Shown: one piece after another, positions 7,437-14,684 of the stretch
Layout of the letters: each line of letters opens with the position of its first letter
Position numbering within the stretch: position 1 is the first letter of the stretch
Assembly: GCF_049472135.1 (NCBI RefSeq)
Contig: NZ_JBMOVV010000002.1
Coordinates: 124,001 to 188,000 of the forward strand
Length of the DNA: 64,000 nt
Reading direction: 5' to 3'
From: Arcobacter_B sp049472135
Lineage (GTDB): Bacteria > Campylobacterota > Campylobacteria > Campylobacterales > Arcobacteraceae
The notes under the pieces: generated by a model
The model's input: the letters and a program-made list of their open reading frames with translations, nothing else
What the model was told of the DNA's origin: nothing
Database searches by the model: none
Position numbers and translations under genes: made by a program

Positions 7437-8552
7437 ATGACAGTAAATATGACTACCCCTAAAATCTATACTAGAGGCTCAACTCTATGGATTAGATTTA
7501 CATTAAATAAAAAAGTAATTAAAAAATCTTTAAAATTGGAAGACAATAAGAATAATAGGAAAATTGTGGAAACACAAATTATTCCTCAATTAATTCTCAA
7601 TGCTCACAATCCAGAGTTCTTTAAAAACAAAAATAAAAAAGAAATTCCTACTATTAATGAATTTATAGAAACTTCATTTAAACTCCATGAAGGAGAGAGA
7701 TGTGACTCAACAATTTATGCATATAAAAGAAACTATGACAAATATATAAAAGAGAAGTTTGGAAATAAAAAGCTTGATACCATTACAGGTAATCAAATTA
7801 CAATTTGGCAGAATAGTTTACAGAAAAAAGAAAAACTTGCAAAGTCAACACTTAAAAAAATTAGGACCATTTTATATACATTATTTCAAGATGCAATTGA
7901 AGAGGATATAATTTCTGATAACCCAGTTAAAAAAGCTAAAAGAATTAAAAAAATTGAAGATACAAAAGTAAAAAGGATTAAACTGACTCCTTTTACTATA
8001 TCTGAAATCGCTTCTATTCTAAATGTATTAGAGGGTCAATCTAAAAACTTAATTGCTACATTATTCTATACAGGAATACGAGCAGGAGAATGTATAGGAT
8101 TAAAATGGGAAAATATAGATTTTGAGAAAGGTACAATATCAATTAGACAACAAATTGTGAATGGTACACAAAAAGAAGTTCTAAAAACTACAAAAAGCCG
8201 AAGAACTATACCTATAATTAAATCTTTAATTCCTTTTTTACAATCTCAATATCAGAAAACAGGACATTTAAATAGCTATGTTTTCATGACTATAAGAACT
8301 AAGAAACACTATCATAGTGCAGGAAAAATTAGAGAACAAATTTGGGTTAAAGCATTAAAAAGTGCTAATGTAAAATATAGAAACCTACATCAAACTAGAG
8401 GAACTTTTATATCAACTTTAATTTCTAATGGAGAAGATATAAATTATGTTTCAAAAATAGCAGGTCATGAAAATGTGAAAATTACTTTTGAAAGTTATTC
8501 AGAGTATATTCCTAAAGAAAATGATAACTTTGGAAACTGCTTTGATAGTTAG
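7437..8552 (+). CDS. Tyrosine site-specific integrase
   Basis: A 371-residue phage-type integrase that would catalyse recombination between the element and the tRNA-Arg 3' end. Residues 10-60 form an arm-binding region (YTRGSTLWIRF), residues 70-165 a SAM-like core-binding domain, and residues 180-365 the catalytic domain. The catalytic residues are visible: Arg215 (YTGIRAGE), Lys253 (KTTKSRRTIP), His318 and Arg321 (LHQTRGTF), His344 (AGHENV) and the nucleophile Tyr354 (FESYSEYI). The start has an AAAGGAATT ribosome site. The gene reads toward the tRNA, as is usual, and its stop is directly followed by three phased TGGAACA-type boxes. It appears intact. Confidence 0.95.
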   Translation: MTVNMTTPKIYTRGSTLWIRFTLNKKVIKKSLKLEDNKNNRKIVETQIIPQLILNAHNPEFFKNKNKKEIPTINEFIETSFKLHEGERCDSTIYAYKRNYDKYIKEKFGNKKLDTITGNQITIWQNSLQKKEKLAKSTLKKIRTILYTLFQDAIEEDIISDNPVKKAKRIKKIEDTKVKRIKLTPFTISEIASILNVLEGQSKNLIATLFYTGIRAGECIGLKWENIDFEKGTISIRQQIVNGTQKEVLKTTKSRRTIPIIKSLIPFLQSQYQKTGHLNSYVFMTIRTKKHYHSAGKIREQIWVKALKSANVKYRNLHQTRGTFISTLISNGEDINYVSKIAGHENVKITFESYSEYIPKENDNFGNCFDS

Positions 8553-8581
8553 TGGAACAAAATTGGTACAATTTTGGAACA
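8553..8581 (+). repeat. Three phased TGGAACA-type boxes, candidate right integrase arm sites
   Basis: TGGAACA (8553-8559), TGGTACA (8564-8570) and TGGAACA (8575-8581) occur with an exact 11-bp period directly after the integrase stop codon and 50 bp before attR. The same heptamer and period occur at the left end. The middle of the array also forms a small palindrome (aaaattg gta caatttt). Confidence 0.55.
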
Positions 8582-8631
8582 ATCTATTATTAGGTAAATA
8601 AAATATCCCAAATTATGGGAATATTACAGAG

Positions 8632-8653
8632 TAATGGCACGCCTAGTAGGATT
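8632..8653. repeat. attR, 22-bp copy inside tRNA-Arg
   Basis: Identical to 1296-1317. It covers the T-arm end, acceptor 3' strand and CCA of the tRNA-Arg gene, so integration rebuilt a complete tRNA. Confidence 0.9.
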
Positions 8654-8711
8654 CGAACCCACAACCCCCGGGGCCGAAACCCGGCGCTCTATCCAGTTGA
8701 GCCATAGACGC
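8635..8711 (-). tRNA. tRNA-Arg (anticodon UCG)
   Basis: A 77-base cloverleaf is read on the minus strand: acceptor stem gcgtcta with taggcgt (two G-U pairs), D stem gctc/gagc, anticodon stem ccggg/cccgg with loop tttcggc (anticodon TCG), T arm gtggg-ttcgaat-cctac, discriminator G and encoded CCA. It decodes CGA and related CGN codons. Its 3' end is the integration site of the element to the left. A 7-bp hairpin (8720-8735) lies between it and the upstream diguanylate cyclase gene. Confidence 0.95.
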
Positions 8712-8761
8712 GTGTGTTTTAAGATTGGAATCTTATCATAGGTAAACTTAAAAAATTTAAG

Positions 8762-9565
8762 CTACCTATTTTTTAGTTTATTCTCATACATTAGTTCATC
8801 TGCTTGTTCTAAAATCGTTTCAATCTTATCACCACTTTTGAAATCAACTATCCCATATGAAAATGAAAACTGTAATCCTGCAACTTTTGCTGATTTTAAT
8901 TTTTGTCTTGAAAGTTTTGCTTGTGTCTCTTCCATTGCTTTAGGTATGTCTAAACTAGTTAAAGCTTTACCAGTAAATAGTACCATAAACTCGTCACCTG
9001 CATACCTTACAACACTAACACCCTCATGGTCTAGCTCTTTTGTTAGAAATTTAACAAGATATTTTAAAACCTGATCACCAAGAAGATGTCCATATGTGTC
9101 ATTTATGATTTTAAATTTATTTAAATCAATAAATGCAAGTTTTCCTTCTTCTGTAAAAGCTTCATCTTCTAAAAAAGAGTCCATAAACCATTTTCTATTA
9201 TATGCAGTAGTTAAACTATCTGAAAATAACTCTTTTTGTAAGAACTGAATTTGTTGTTGCATTTTTCCTAGTTGAGATGATATGTTTATTAAAGCTTTAT
9301 CATCTTTATTTAGAATTGCAACTTGTGCTTGTTGTGTTGAGTTTTTTATGTTGTTTAAATTTTCATTTGTTGATTTAACGATATTTTCTACTCTGTTATT
9401 ATCAGACTGCAATTCGTCTAAAATTGCTTGTTTATCATCAAGATTTACATTTAACTCTTTAGCAAAGTGTGCAAATCTTTTTGAGTAATCTCCAGGTAGA
9501 ATGATTTCGTTATTTTTTAAATCTTTTACTGTAAGATAAGTTACTTCTTTTAATTTTTCACTCAT
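8762..9565 (-). CDS. GGDEF-domain diguanylate cyclase
   Basis: A 267-residue soluble protein that should make cyclic di-GMP from two GTP. Residues 1-110 are a helical N-terminal region of the short cyclase type with a coiled coil ending in QFLQKELFSDSLTTAYNR, the usual linker into GGDEF. The GGDEF domain spans about 112-265, with FIDLNKFKIINDTYGH and the active-site variant RYAGDEF (residues 187-193); AGDEF is a form normally compatible with activity. No membrane segment or partner domain is present. It lies upstream of the tRNA on the same strand and follows mqnP at 82 bp distance. Confidence 0.88.
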   Translation of the reverse strand: MSEKLKEVTYLTVKDLKNNEIILPGDYSKRFAHFAKELNVNLDDKQAILDELQSDNNRVENIVKSTNENLNNIKNSTQQAQVAILNKDDKALINISSQLGKMQQQIQFLQKELFSDSLTTAYNRKWFMDSFLEDEAFTEEGKLAFIDLNKFKIINDTYGHLLGDQVLKYLVKFLTKELDHEGVSVVRYAGDEFMVLFTGKALTSLDIPKAMEETQAKLSRQKLKSAKVAGLQFSFSYGIVDFKSGDKIETILEQADELMYENKLKNR

Positions 9566-9647
9566 AAATATTTATTCCTTACAAGTTTTTCATGAAGTAT
9601 ACAGAAAAAAGACACAAATGTCTATACCATATAACAGATAATATAAC

Positions 9648-10505
9648 TTATAAAATATTATCTATTATAATTAAGATGAAAAATACTATTCCTAAATACC
9701 CATTTACAGTAAAAAATGCTCTATCAATTTTAGTAAAATCTTTATTTACTAAGTAGTGTTCATAAGTAAGCATTATTGCACTTGCAAGTACTGCTATATA
9801 AGCGAAAACTCCACTATTTGATGTGATTACAAAAAGTAACCAGAATACTACTGTTAAAATATGAAAAACTTTTGAAATCATCATAGTTTTTTGTGCACCA
9901 AATTTTGAAGGAATTGAGTGTAAATTTAACTTTTTATCTACTTCCATATCTTGTAAAGAATAAAGTAAATCAAATCCAGCTACCCAAAACATAACACCAA
10001 TACTTAAAAGAACTGTCCATAAAGGAATCGTTTCACTAACAGCAACAACACCTGCTATTGGAGCTAATGCTAAAGATACCCCTAATATCACATGTGCTAA
10101 GTAAGAAAATCTTTTAAAGTAAGAATAAGATCCTATGATAATCAATATAGGAATAGATAAATAAAATGCTAAGTCATTTACAAAATATGCTACAAGTATA
10201 AAACCTAAAGCATTTGCTATATTAAAAAGAAGCATAGATTTTGCAGAAATTCTACCATCAACATTTGGTCTATTTTCTGTTCTTGGATTTAAAGCATCTA
10301 TATCTCTATCCATATACCTATTAAAGCCCATTGCAAAATTTCTTGCAGTTAAAGCAGCTAATACACCTAAAACTAAAAGTTTAAAACCAAACCAACCTTT
10401 TGCAGCTACTACCATTGCAATAAAAATAAATGGTAAAGAGAAGATTGAGTGTTTGAACATTACTAGTTCATTGAAGTCATTAATTTTTTTTATGAGTTTT
10501 TCCAT
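9648..10505 (-). CDS. mqnP: UbiA-family prenyltransferase, probably menaquinone biosynthesis MqnP
   Basis: A 285-residue polytopic membrane enzyme with about eight hydrophobic segments. The two Asp-rich prenyl-diphosphate motifs are present: NRYMDRDIDALNPRTENRP (about residues 62-80) and DLLYSLQDMEVDKKLN (about 178-193). The family transfers a polyprenyl chain to an aromatic acid. Campylobacterota use the futalosine menaquinone pathway, in which MqnP fills this role, so that name is preferred over UbiA by lineage. The start at 10505 gives a complete N-terminus. The upstream neighbour is an OmpA-family gene. Confidence 0.85.
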   Translation of the reverse strand: MEKLIKKINDFNELVMFKHSIFSLPFIFIAMVVAAKGWFGFKLLVLGVLAALTARNFAMGFNRYMDRDIDALNPRTENRPNVDGRISAKSMLLFNIANALGFILVAYFVNDLAFYLSIPILIIIGSYSYFKRFSYLAHVILGVSLALAPIAGVVAVSETIPLWTVLLSIGVMFWVAGFDLLYSLQDMEVDKKLNLHSIPSKFGAQKTMMISKVFHILTVVFWLLFVITSNSGVFAYIAVLASAIMLTYEHYLVNKDFTKIDRAFFTVNGYLGIVFFILIIIDNIL

Positions 10506-10587
10506 AAACGAGATTCTATCAAAATAATTAAAAATGTAAGTTTAATGTATTTATAAAATAAAGACTATTTTCTAGTCTTTATTTTAT

Positions 10588-11067
10588 TTATTGTTCTTTA
10601 TATTTGATTGTTTTTATTCTTGCTTTTTCAGCCTCAATATAAGAGTTTAATTCTTCTGCACTATTAAACACTTCTGCAATAACTCTTCTATTTTTTGCTG
10701 ACCCCTCTTCTGTTGAGTTATCATATAAAGGTGAGCTCTCTCCAAATCCCATATATCTAACTTTGTTTGAATTCACTCCTGCATTTACAATTGCATTTCT
10801 AACTTTAGCAGCTCTATTTGTTGATAAATCATAATTATATCCAGCAGGAGCACTCGCACTTGTATGTCCTTCTATAACTGCATATAAATCAGTTTTTTTT
10901 AAGAATTGTGTAAATTCTTGAATTTCTTTAATTTCTGAAGAATCACTATATATAGTAGAATCATTTTTAAACTGTACATTTAAATCTTTAACCATAATAC
11001 AATCCCCTGCATTTAGGCTATAAACTGTCATAAAACCAATTAATGATGTTGTTAAAAGTTTTTTCAA
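10588..11067 (-). CDS. OmpA-family cell-envelope protein
   Basis: A 159-residue secreted protein. Residues 1-20 are a signal peptide (MKKLLTTSLIGFMTVYSLNA). Residues 50-140 form an OmpA C-terminal peptidoglycan-binding domain, seen in AVIEGHTSASAPAGYNYDLS, NRAAKVRNAIVNAGV, VRYMGFGESSP and AKNRRVIAEV. There is no beta-barrel part, so it probably sits in the periplasm on the cell wall. Two Cys-free flanks and a Lys-rich tail complete it. An aaggagtt ribosome site precedes the ATG. It is divergent from the lipoprotein gene at 11180. Confidence 0.85.
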   Translation of the reverse strand: MKKLLTTSLIGFMTVYSLNAGDCIMVKDLNVQFKNDSTIYSDSSEIKEIQEFTQFLKKTDLYAVIEGHTSASAPAGYNYDLSTNRAAKVRNAIVNAGVNSNKVRYMGFGESSPLYDNSTEEGSAKNRRVIAEVFNSAEELNSYIEAEKARIKTIKYKEQ

Positions 11068-11179
11068 AACTTAACTCCTTTAGATAATTTTAAAAATTAT
11101 AACATCTTTAATCTAATTTTAAAGTAATTTTTAATCTTATTTTGTTAAAATTTTTAAAATTATTTAATAAAGGCTTAAA

Positions 11180-12415
11180 ATGACTACTTATTTAAGAACT
11201 TCAGCTATTGCTGCTACTACTGCTTTATTGTTATTTACAGGTTGTACTTCAAAAGATACAAACTTAACTGCTAATGATGCAAAAATTTCACAACTTCAAA
11301 AAGAGATTGAATTAAAAGATAATAAAATCTCACAACTAGAAGCTCAAAATGAAAAAGCATTAGCTTCAATTAATGCTATGAATTCTGAGTCAAAAGATAA
11401 AAATGCAGTTGTAAACTCTTTAGTTCCAGCAAATGCAAAAGCTGGAGAATGTTATGCAAAGGTATTAGTTCCTTCTGTATATGAAACTAAATACATCAAA
11501 AAAATGGTTCAAGAAGAACAAGAAAAGATTGATATTATTCCAGCAACTTACAAAGTTGTAGAAAAAAAAGTAACTTTAAGAGAAGAAACAACAAAACTAG
11601 TTCCAGTAGCTGCGACATACAAAACTGTAACTGAAAAAATTATGGTAACACCTGAGAGTTCAAAAATAGTAACAGTTGAACCAACATACAAAACTGTAAC
11701 TGAAGAAATTATGGTAGAGCCTGAAAAAACTAAACTTGTTACAGTTCCTGCAACATATAAAACAGTTACTGAAAAAATAAAAGTTTCAGATGCTTATACT
11801 ACTTGGAAAAAAGGTAGAGGAGAAATAGAAAAAGTTGATAATACAACTGGTGATATTTTATGTTTAGTTGAAGTTCCAGCTGTATATAAAACTGTAAGTA
11901 AAAAAGTTATTGATAAGCCTGCTTCGACAAAAGAGATTAAAATCCCTGCTGTTTATAAATATGTTAAAACTAGAGTTGTAGATACACCTGCTTCTCAAAA
12001 AGAGATTAAAATCCCTGCAACATACAAAACTATTACAAAACAAGTAGTTGCAACACCTGCTACAACAAAAGAAATTAAATCACCAGCAATTTGTAAGATG
12101 GTTAAAACTAGAGTTATTGATACACCTGCAAAAGAAGTTAAAACAACAATTCCAGCAATTTATAAAAATGTACCTGTAAAAGTTAAAGTTTCAGACTCTT
12201 ACTTAAGATGGCAAGAGATTTTATGTGAAACAAATACTACAAAAGATGTAATTTCTAATTTACAACAAGCATTAAAAGATAAAAAATATAAAATCACAAC
12301 AGTTGATGGAGTATATGGACCAGAAACTAAAGCTGCTGTTGAAGCTTATCAAAGAGACAACAAGCTAAGTGAGGGAGCTTTAACATTAAAAACGCTAAAA
12401 TCTTTAGGTTTATAA
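11180..12415 (+). CDS. Repeat-containing lipoprotein with peptidoglycan-binding domain
   Basis: A 411-residue lipoprotein. The lipobox LFTGC gives the lipidated Cys22, and a coiled coil follows (about residues 32-60). Next come ten units of about 20-25 residues with the core PAxYKTVxxKV, in two blocks of five. Each block starts with a Cys followed by VxVP and ends with KVSDxYxxW (KVSDAYTTW and KVSDSYLRW), so a five-unit module was duplicated. Residues 348-411 are a PG_binding_1 domain (NLQQALKDKKY, VDGVYGPETKAAVEAYQ). It probably links the outer membrane to peptidoglycan. I know no named function for the repeat. A hairpin and a second small lipoprotein gene follow. Confidence 0.8.
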   Translation: MTTYLRTSAIAATTALLLFTGCTSKDTNLTANDAKISQLQKEIELKDNKISQLEAQNEKALASINAMNSESKDKNAVVNSLVPANAKAGECYAKVLVPSVYETKYIKKMVQEEQEKIDIIPATYKVVEKKVTLREETTKLVPVAATYKTVTEKIMVTPESSKIVTVEPTYKTVTEEIMVEPEKTKLVTVPATYKTVTEKIKVSDAYTTWKKGRGEIEKVDNTTGDILCLVEVPAVYKTVSKKVIDKPASTKEIKIPAVYKYVKTRVVDTPASQKEIKIPATYKTITKQVVATPATTKEIKSPAICKMVKTRVIDTPAKEVKTTIPAIYKNVPVKVKVSDSYLRWQEILCETNTTKDVISNLQQALKDKKYKITTVDGVYGPETKAAVEAYQRDNKLSEGALTLKTLKSLGL

Positions 12416-12419
12416 TATA

Positions 12420-12448
12420 AAAGATAAAAGCTTTTGGCTTTTATCTTT
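12420..12448 (+). terminator. Strong hairpin between two lipoprotein genes
   Basis: A perfect 12-bp stem (aaagataaaagc / gcttttatcttt) with a 5-base loop lies directly after the repeat lipoprotein. The T content of the 3' arm suggests termination, or partial read-through into the small lipoprotein gene 17 bases later. Confidence 0.6.
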
Positions 12449-12464
12449 ACTTGAAGAAGGAAAA

Positions 12465-12662
12465 ATGAAGAAACTACTATTTACTATATTTACAATAACA
12501 TTTACTCTTTTTTTCACAGCTTGTAGTTCAAAGTCTCAAACAGATGTATTAAACTCAAGTAAACAAGATGTATCAGACTTATTATCACAACTAATTGAAA
12601 AAGAAAAAGAGATAAATAGACTAACTAAAGAGTTGGAAGCTTGTAAAGCTGCTTCAAAGTAA
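12465..12662 (+). CDS. Small lipoprotein
   Basis: A 65-residue lipoprotein. The signal peptide ends in the lipobox FFTAC (Cys20); the mature part is a short helical coiled coil (LLSQLIEKEKEINRLTKELEACK) with one further Cys. It resembles small Lpp-like envelope proteins in layout only. GAAGAAGGAAAAATG gives a good ribosome site. It is probably expressed with the upstream repeat lipoprotein by read-through. miaA starts 31 bases downstream. Confidence 0.7.
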   Translation: MKKLLFTIFTITFTLFFTACSSKSQTDVLNSSKQDVSDLLSQLIEKEKEINRLTKELEACKAASK

Positions 12663-12693
12663 GCTTTCACTAAAACTTAGCTAAAATTTCTTT

Positions 12694-13569
12694 ATGAAAG
12701 AAATAGCAATTATTGGCTCAACTGCCTCAGGAAAAACTGGCTTATCTATAGATATAGCTAAAAAAACTAACTCAATTATACTTTCACTTGATTCATTAAG
12801 TGTTTACAAAGATATCGATATTGCCTCTGCAAAACCAACAATTGTTGAAAGAGGTGATATTATTCATTTTGGAATAGATGAAGTCTATCCAAATGAAGAG
12901 TTTGATGTCTTAGAATTTATAAAACTTTATCATAAAGCTAAAGAGTTTGCACAAAACAACGATAAAAATCTAATTATTGTAGGTGGAACAAGTTTTTACT
13001 TAAAAACATTGATTGAAGGTATGTCAATGGGTATTAATTCTAAAACTAAACTTGATATTCCCGTAGACGAAGCTTATGATTTATTATTTAGTTTAGATAA
13101 AAAGTATATGCAAAAAATTGAGAAAAATGACAGATATAGAGTTGAAAAAGCTTATGCCATTTATAAAGAGTCAAAATTAACTCCTACAGAATACTTTAAA
13201 GCAAATCCAAAAACTCCAATAGCACCAGACCTTAAAATATTTGAAATTTTATGGGATAGAGATGAGTTGAGAAAAAGAATAAATCTTAGAACAAAACAAA
13301 TGATGAAAGATGGATTAATTGATGAAGTAATCTATTTAGAAAGTAAGTACACAAGAGAACCAAATGCTATGAGCTCAATTGGAATAATAGAAACTTTAGA
13401 GTACCTTGATGGGAAAATTACAAAAGAACAACTTGAAGAAAAAGTCTCTTTAAATACAGCCAAACTTGCAAAAAGACAGAACACTTTTAACAAAGGACAA
13501 TTTGAGAATAAATGCTCAAATATTATAGAAAACTTAAATTCAGATATAATTAAGTATTTTTCGATATAA
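12694..13569 (+). CDS. miaA: tRNA dimethylallyltransferase
   Basis: A 291-residue enzyme that adds a dimethylallyl group to A37 of tRNAs reading UNN codons. The P-loop GSTASGKTGLSIDIA is at residues 8-22, with family motifs LDSLSVYKDIDIASAKP (30-46), IIVGGTSFYLKTLIEGM (90-106) and the C-terminal KRQNTFNKGQF. The length is typical. The ATG at 12694 places the P-loop correctly. The gene stands alone on the plus strand before rpmE. Confidence 0.95.
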   Translation: MKEIAIIGSTASGKTGLSIDIAKKTNSIILSLDSLSVYKDIDIASAKPTIVERGDIIHFGIDEVYPNEEFDVLEFIKLYHKAKEFAQNNDKNLIIVGGTSFYLKTLIEGMSMGINSKTKLDIPVDEAYDLLFSLDKKYMQKIEKNDRYRVEKAYAIYKESKLTPTEYFKANPKTPIAPDLKIFEILWDRDELRKRINLRTKQMMKDGLIDEVIYLESKYTREPNAMSSIGIIETLEYLDGKITKEQLEEKVSLNTAKLAKRQNTFNKGQFENKCSNIIENLNSDIIKYFSI

Positions 13570-13649
13570 TCCCGCCTTACAAAGAGTTTTATAAAGGACA
13601 ACAGAGACTTGATCTTTTATATTACATTAATCAAAATAAGGAATATGGC

Positions 13650-13847
13650 GTGAAAAAAGACATCCACCCAGATTACAAAGAGTGTGCAGTATCTTGTGCT
13701 TGTGGTAATTCATTTGTTACTAAATCAAATGTTGAATCTATGAGAATTGATATTTGTTCTGCTTGTCACCCATTCTTTACTGGTGAGCAAAAAATCGTTG
13801 ATGCTGCTGGTAGAGTTGAGAAATTCAAAGCTAAATATAACAAGTAA
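13650..13847 (+). CDS. rpmE: 50S ribosomal protein bL31
   Basis: A 65-residue ribosomal protein of the zinc-binding type. The metal-binding cysteines are in VSCACGNSF and DICSACHPFF, followed by TGEQKIVDAAGRVEKF. The start is GTG, preceded by AAGGAATATGGC. rsmI begins 8 bases after the stop, so the two form one unit. Confidence 0.97.
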   Translation: MKKDIHPDYKECAVSCACGNSFVTKSNVESMRIDICSACHPFFTGEQKIVDAAGRVEKFKAKYNK

Positions 13848-13855
13848 TTATATTT

Positions 13856-14662
13856 ATGCTTACATTAGTTCCAACTCCAATAGGAAACTTAGAGGATATT
13901 TCTCTAAGGGCTTTAAATACCCTATTGGAGGCCGAACTAATTTTTTGTGAAGATACAAGAGTCACAAAAAAACTACTAAACCTTTTAGGTGAAAAAAATA
14001 ACCTAGACTTTTCAAATAAAGAATACAAATCTTTTCATTCTCATAATGAAAATCAAATTTTAAAAACTTTAACTACTGAAACTTTTACTAAAAATGTTGT
14101 TTATGTAAGTGATGCAGGGATGCCTTGTGTTTCTGATCCAGGAGCAACACTTGTTGATTTTTGTATAAATAATGACATAAAATATGATGTTCTACCAGGA
14201 GCAAATGCAGTTTTAACAGCATATGCGATGAGTGGTTTTACTAATACTACTTTTGCCTTTCATGGATTTTTAGCTCACAAAGGAAATGAAAGAACTTCAA
14301 AATTAGATGCTATTTTAAATGATGATAAATTAGCTATTTTATATGAGTCACCACATAGACTTTTAAAACTATTAGAAGAATTAGCAAAAAAAGATGAAAA
14401 TAGAACAATATTTTTAGTAAAAGAGATTTCAAAGCTTTATCAAACAACTTACAAAAACAGTGCAAAAAACCTTTATGAAGAGTTTAAAACAATAACTATC
14501 AAAGGTGAATGGGTTGTTGTAATCGAAGCTGTTGAAAAAACTGGAGAAGCTTTAAGTATCAAAGATATAGAAGATTTAGATATTCCTCCAAAAATTAAAG
14601 CAAAACTTTTGTCTAAAATGACAGGAAGAAAAACAAAAGAGATTTATCAAGAACTTATGTAA
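13856..14662 (+). CDS. rsmI: 16S rRNA (cytidine1402-2'-O)-methyltransferase
   Basis: A 268-residue SAM-dependent methyltransferase that modifies C1402 in the decoding centre. Motifs seen: LVPTPIGNLEDISLRAL at the N-terminus, FCEDTRVTKKLL (about residues 30-41), YVSDAGMPCVSDPGATLV (82-99) and LPGANAVLTAY. The length is typical for the family. The ATG lies 8 bases after rpmE. The gene ends in a bidirectional terminator shared with the convergent chemoreceptor gene. Confidence 0.95.
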   Translation: MLTLVPTPIGNLEDISLRALNTLLEAELIFCEDTRVTKKLLNLLGEKNNLDFSNKEYKSFHSHNENQILKTLTTETFTKNVVYVSDAGMPCVSDPGATLVDFCINNDIKYDVLPGANAVLTAYAMSGFTNTTFAFHGFLAHKGNERTSKLDAILNDDKLAILYESPHRLLKLLEELAKKDENRTIFLVKEISKLYQTTYKNSAKNLYEEFKTITIKGEWVVVIEAVEKTGEALSIKDIEDLDIPPKIKAKLLSKMTGRKTKEIYQELM

Positions 14663-14684
14663 AAAGTATATATACTTTTTACAT
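14657..14684. terminator. Bidirectional terminator between rsmI and the FIST chemoreceptor
   Basis: A perfect 12-bp inverted repeat (atgtaaaaagta / tactttttacat) with a 4-base loop overlaps the ends of both convergent genes. It carries A and T runs on both sides. Confidence 0.75.

Larger units (their letters stand above)
1296..8653. mobile_element. Integrated element in the 3' end of tRNA-Arg, with plasmid-like replication genes
   Basis: A 22-bp perfect direct repeat (1296-1317 and 8632-8653) bounds the element. The right copy is the 3' end of an intact tRNA-Arg gene and the left copy is the displaced original end. Inside are a tyrosine integrase next to the tRNA, an AlpA-like HTH protein, a Rep-like HUH protein, a second HUH (Mob-like) protein and a three-gene cargo operon. 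No conjugation (type IV secretion) or virion genes are present. The best description is therefore an integrative mobilizable element, an integrated plasmid or a satellite. Boundaries are read directly from the sequence; mobility is inferred. Confidence 0.88.

Noticed and set aside
13873..13930. A 10-bp inverted repeat (ctccaatagg / cctattggag) inside the start of rsmI, as a regulatory hairpin
   Set aside because: The arms are 38 bases apart within conserved coding sequence (the PTPIGNLED motif and the following helix); chance is sufficient.
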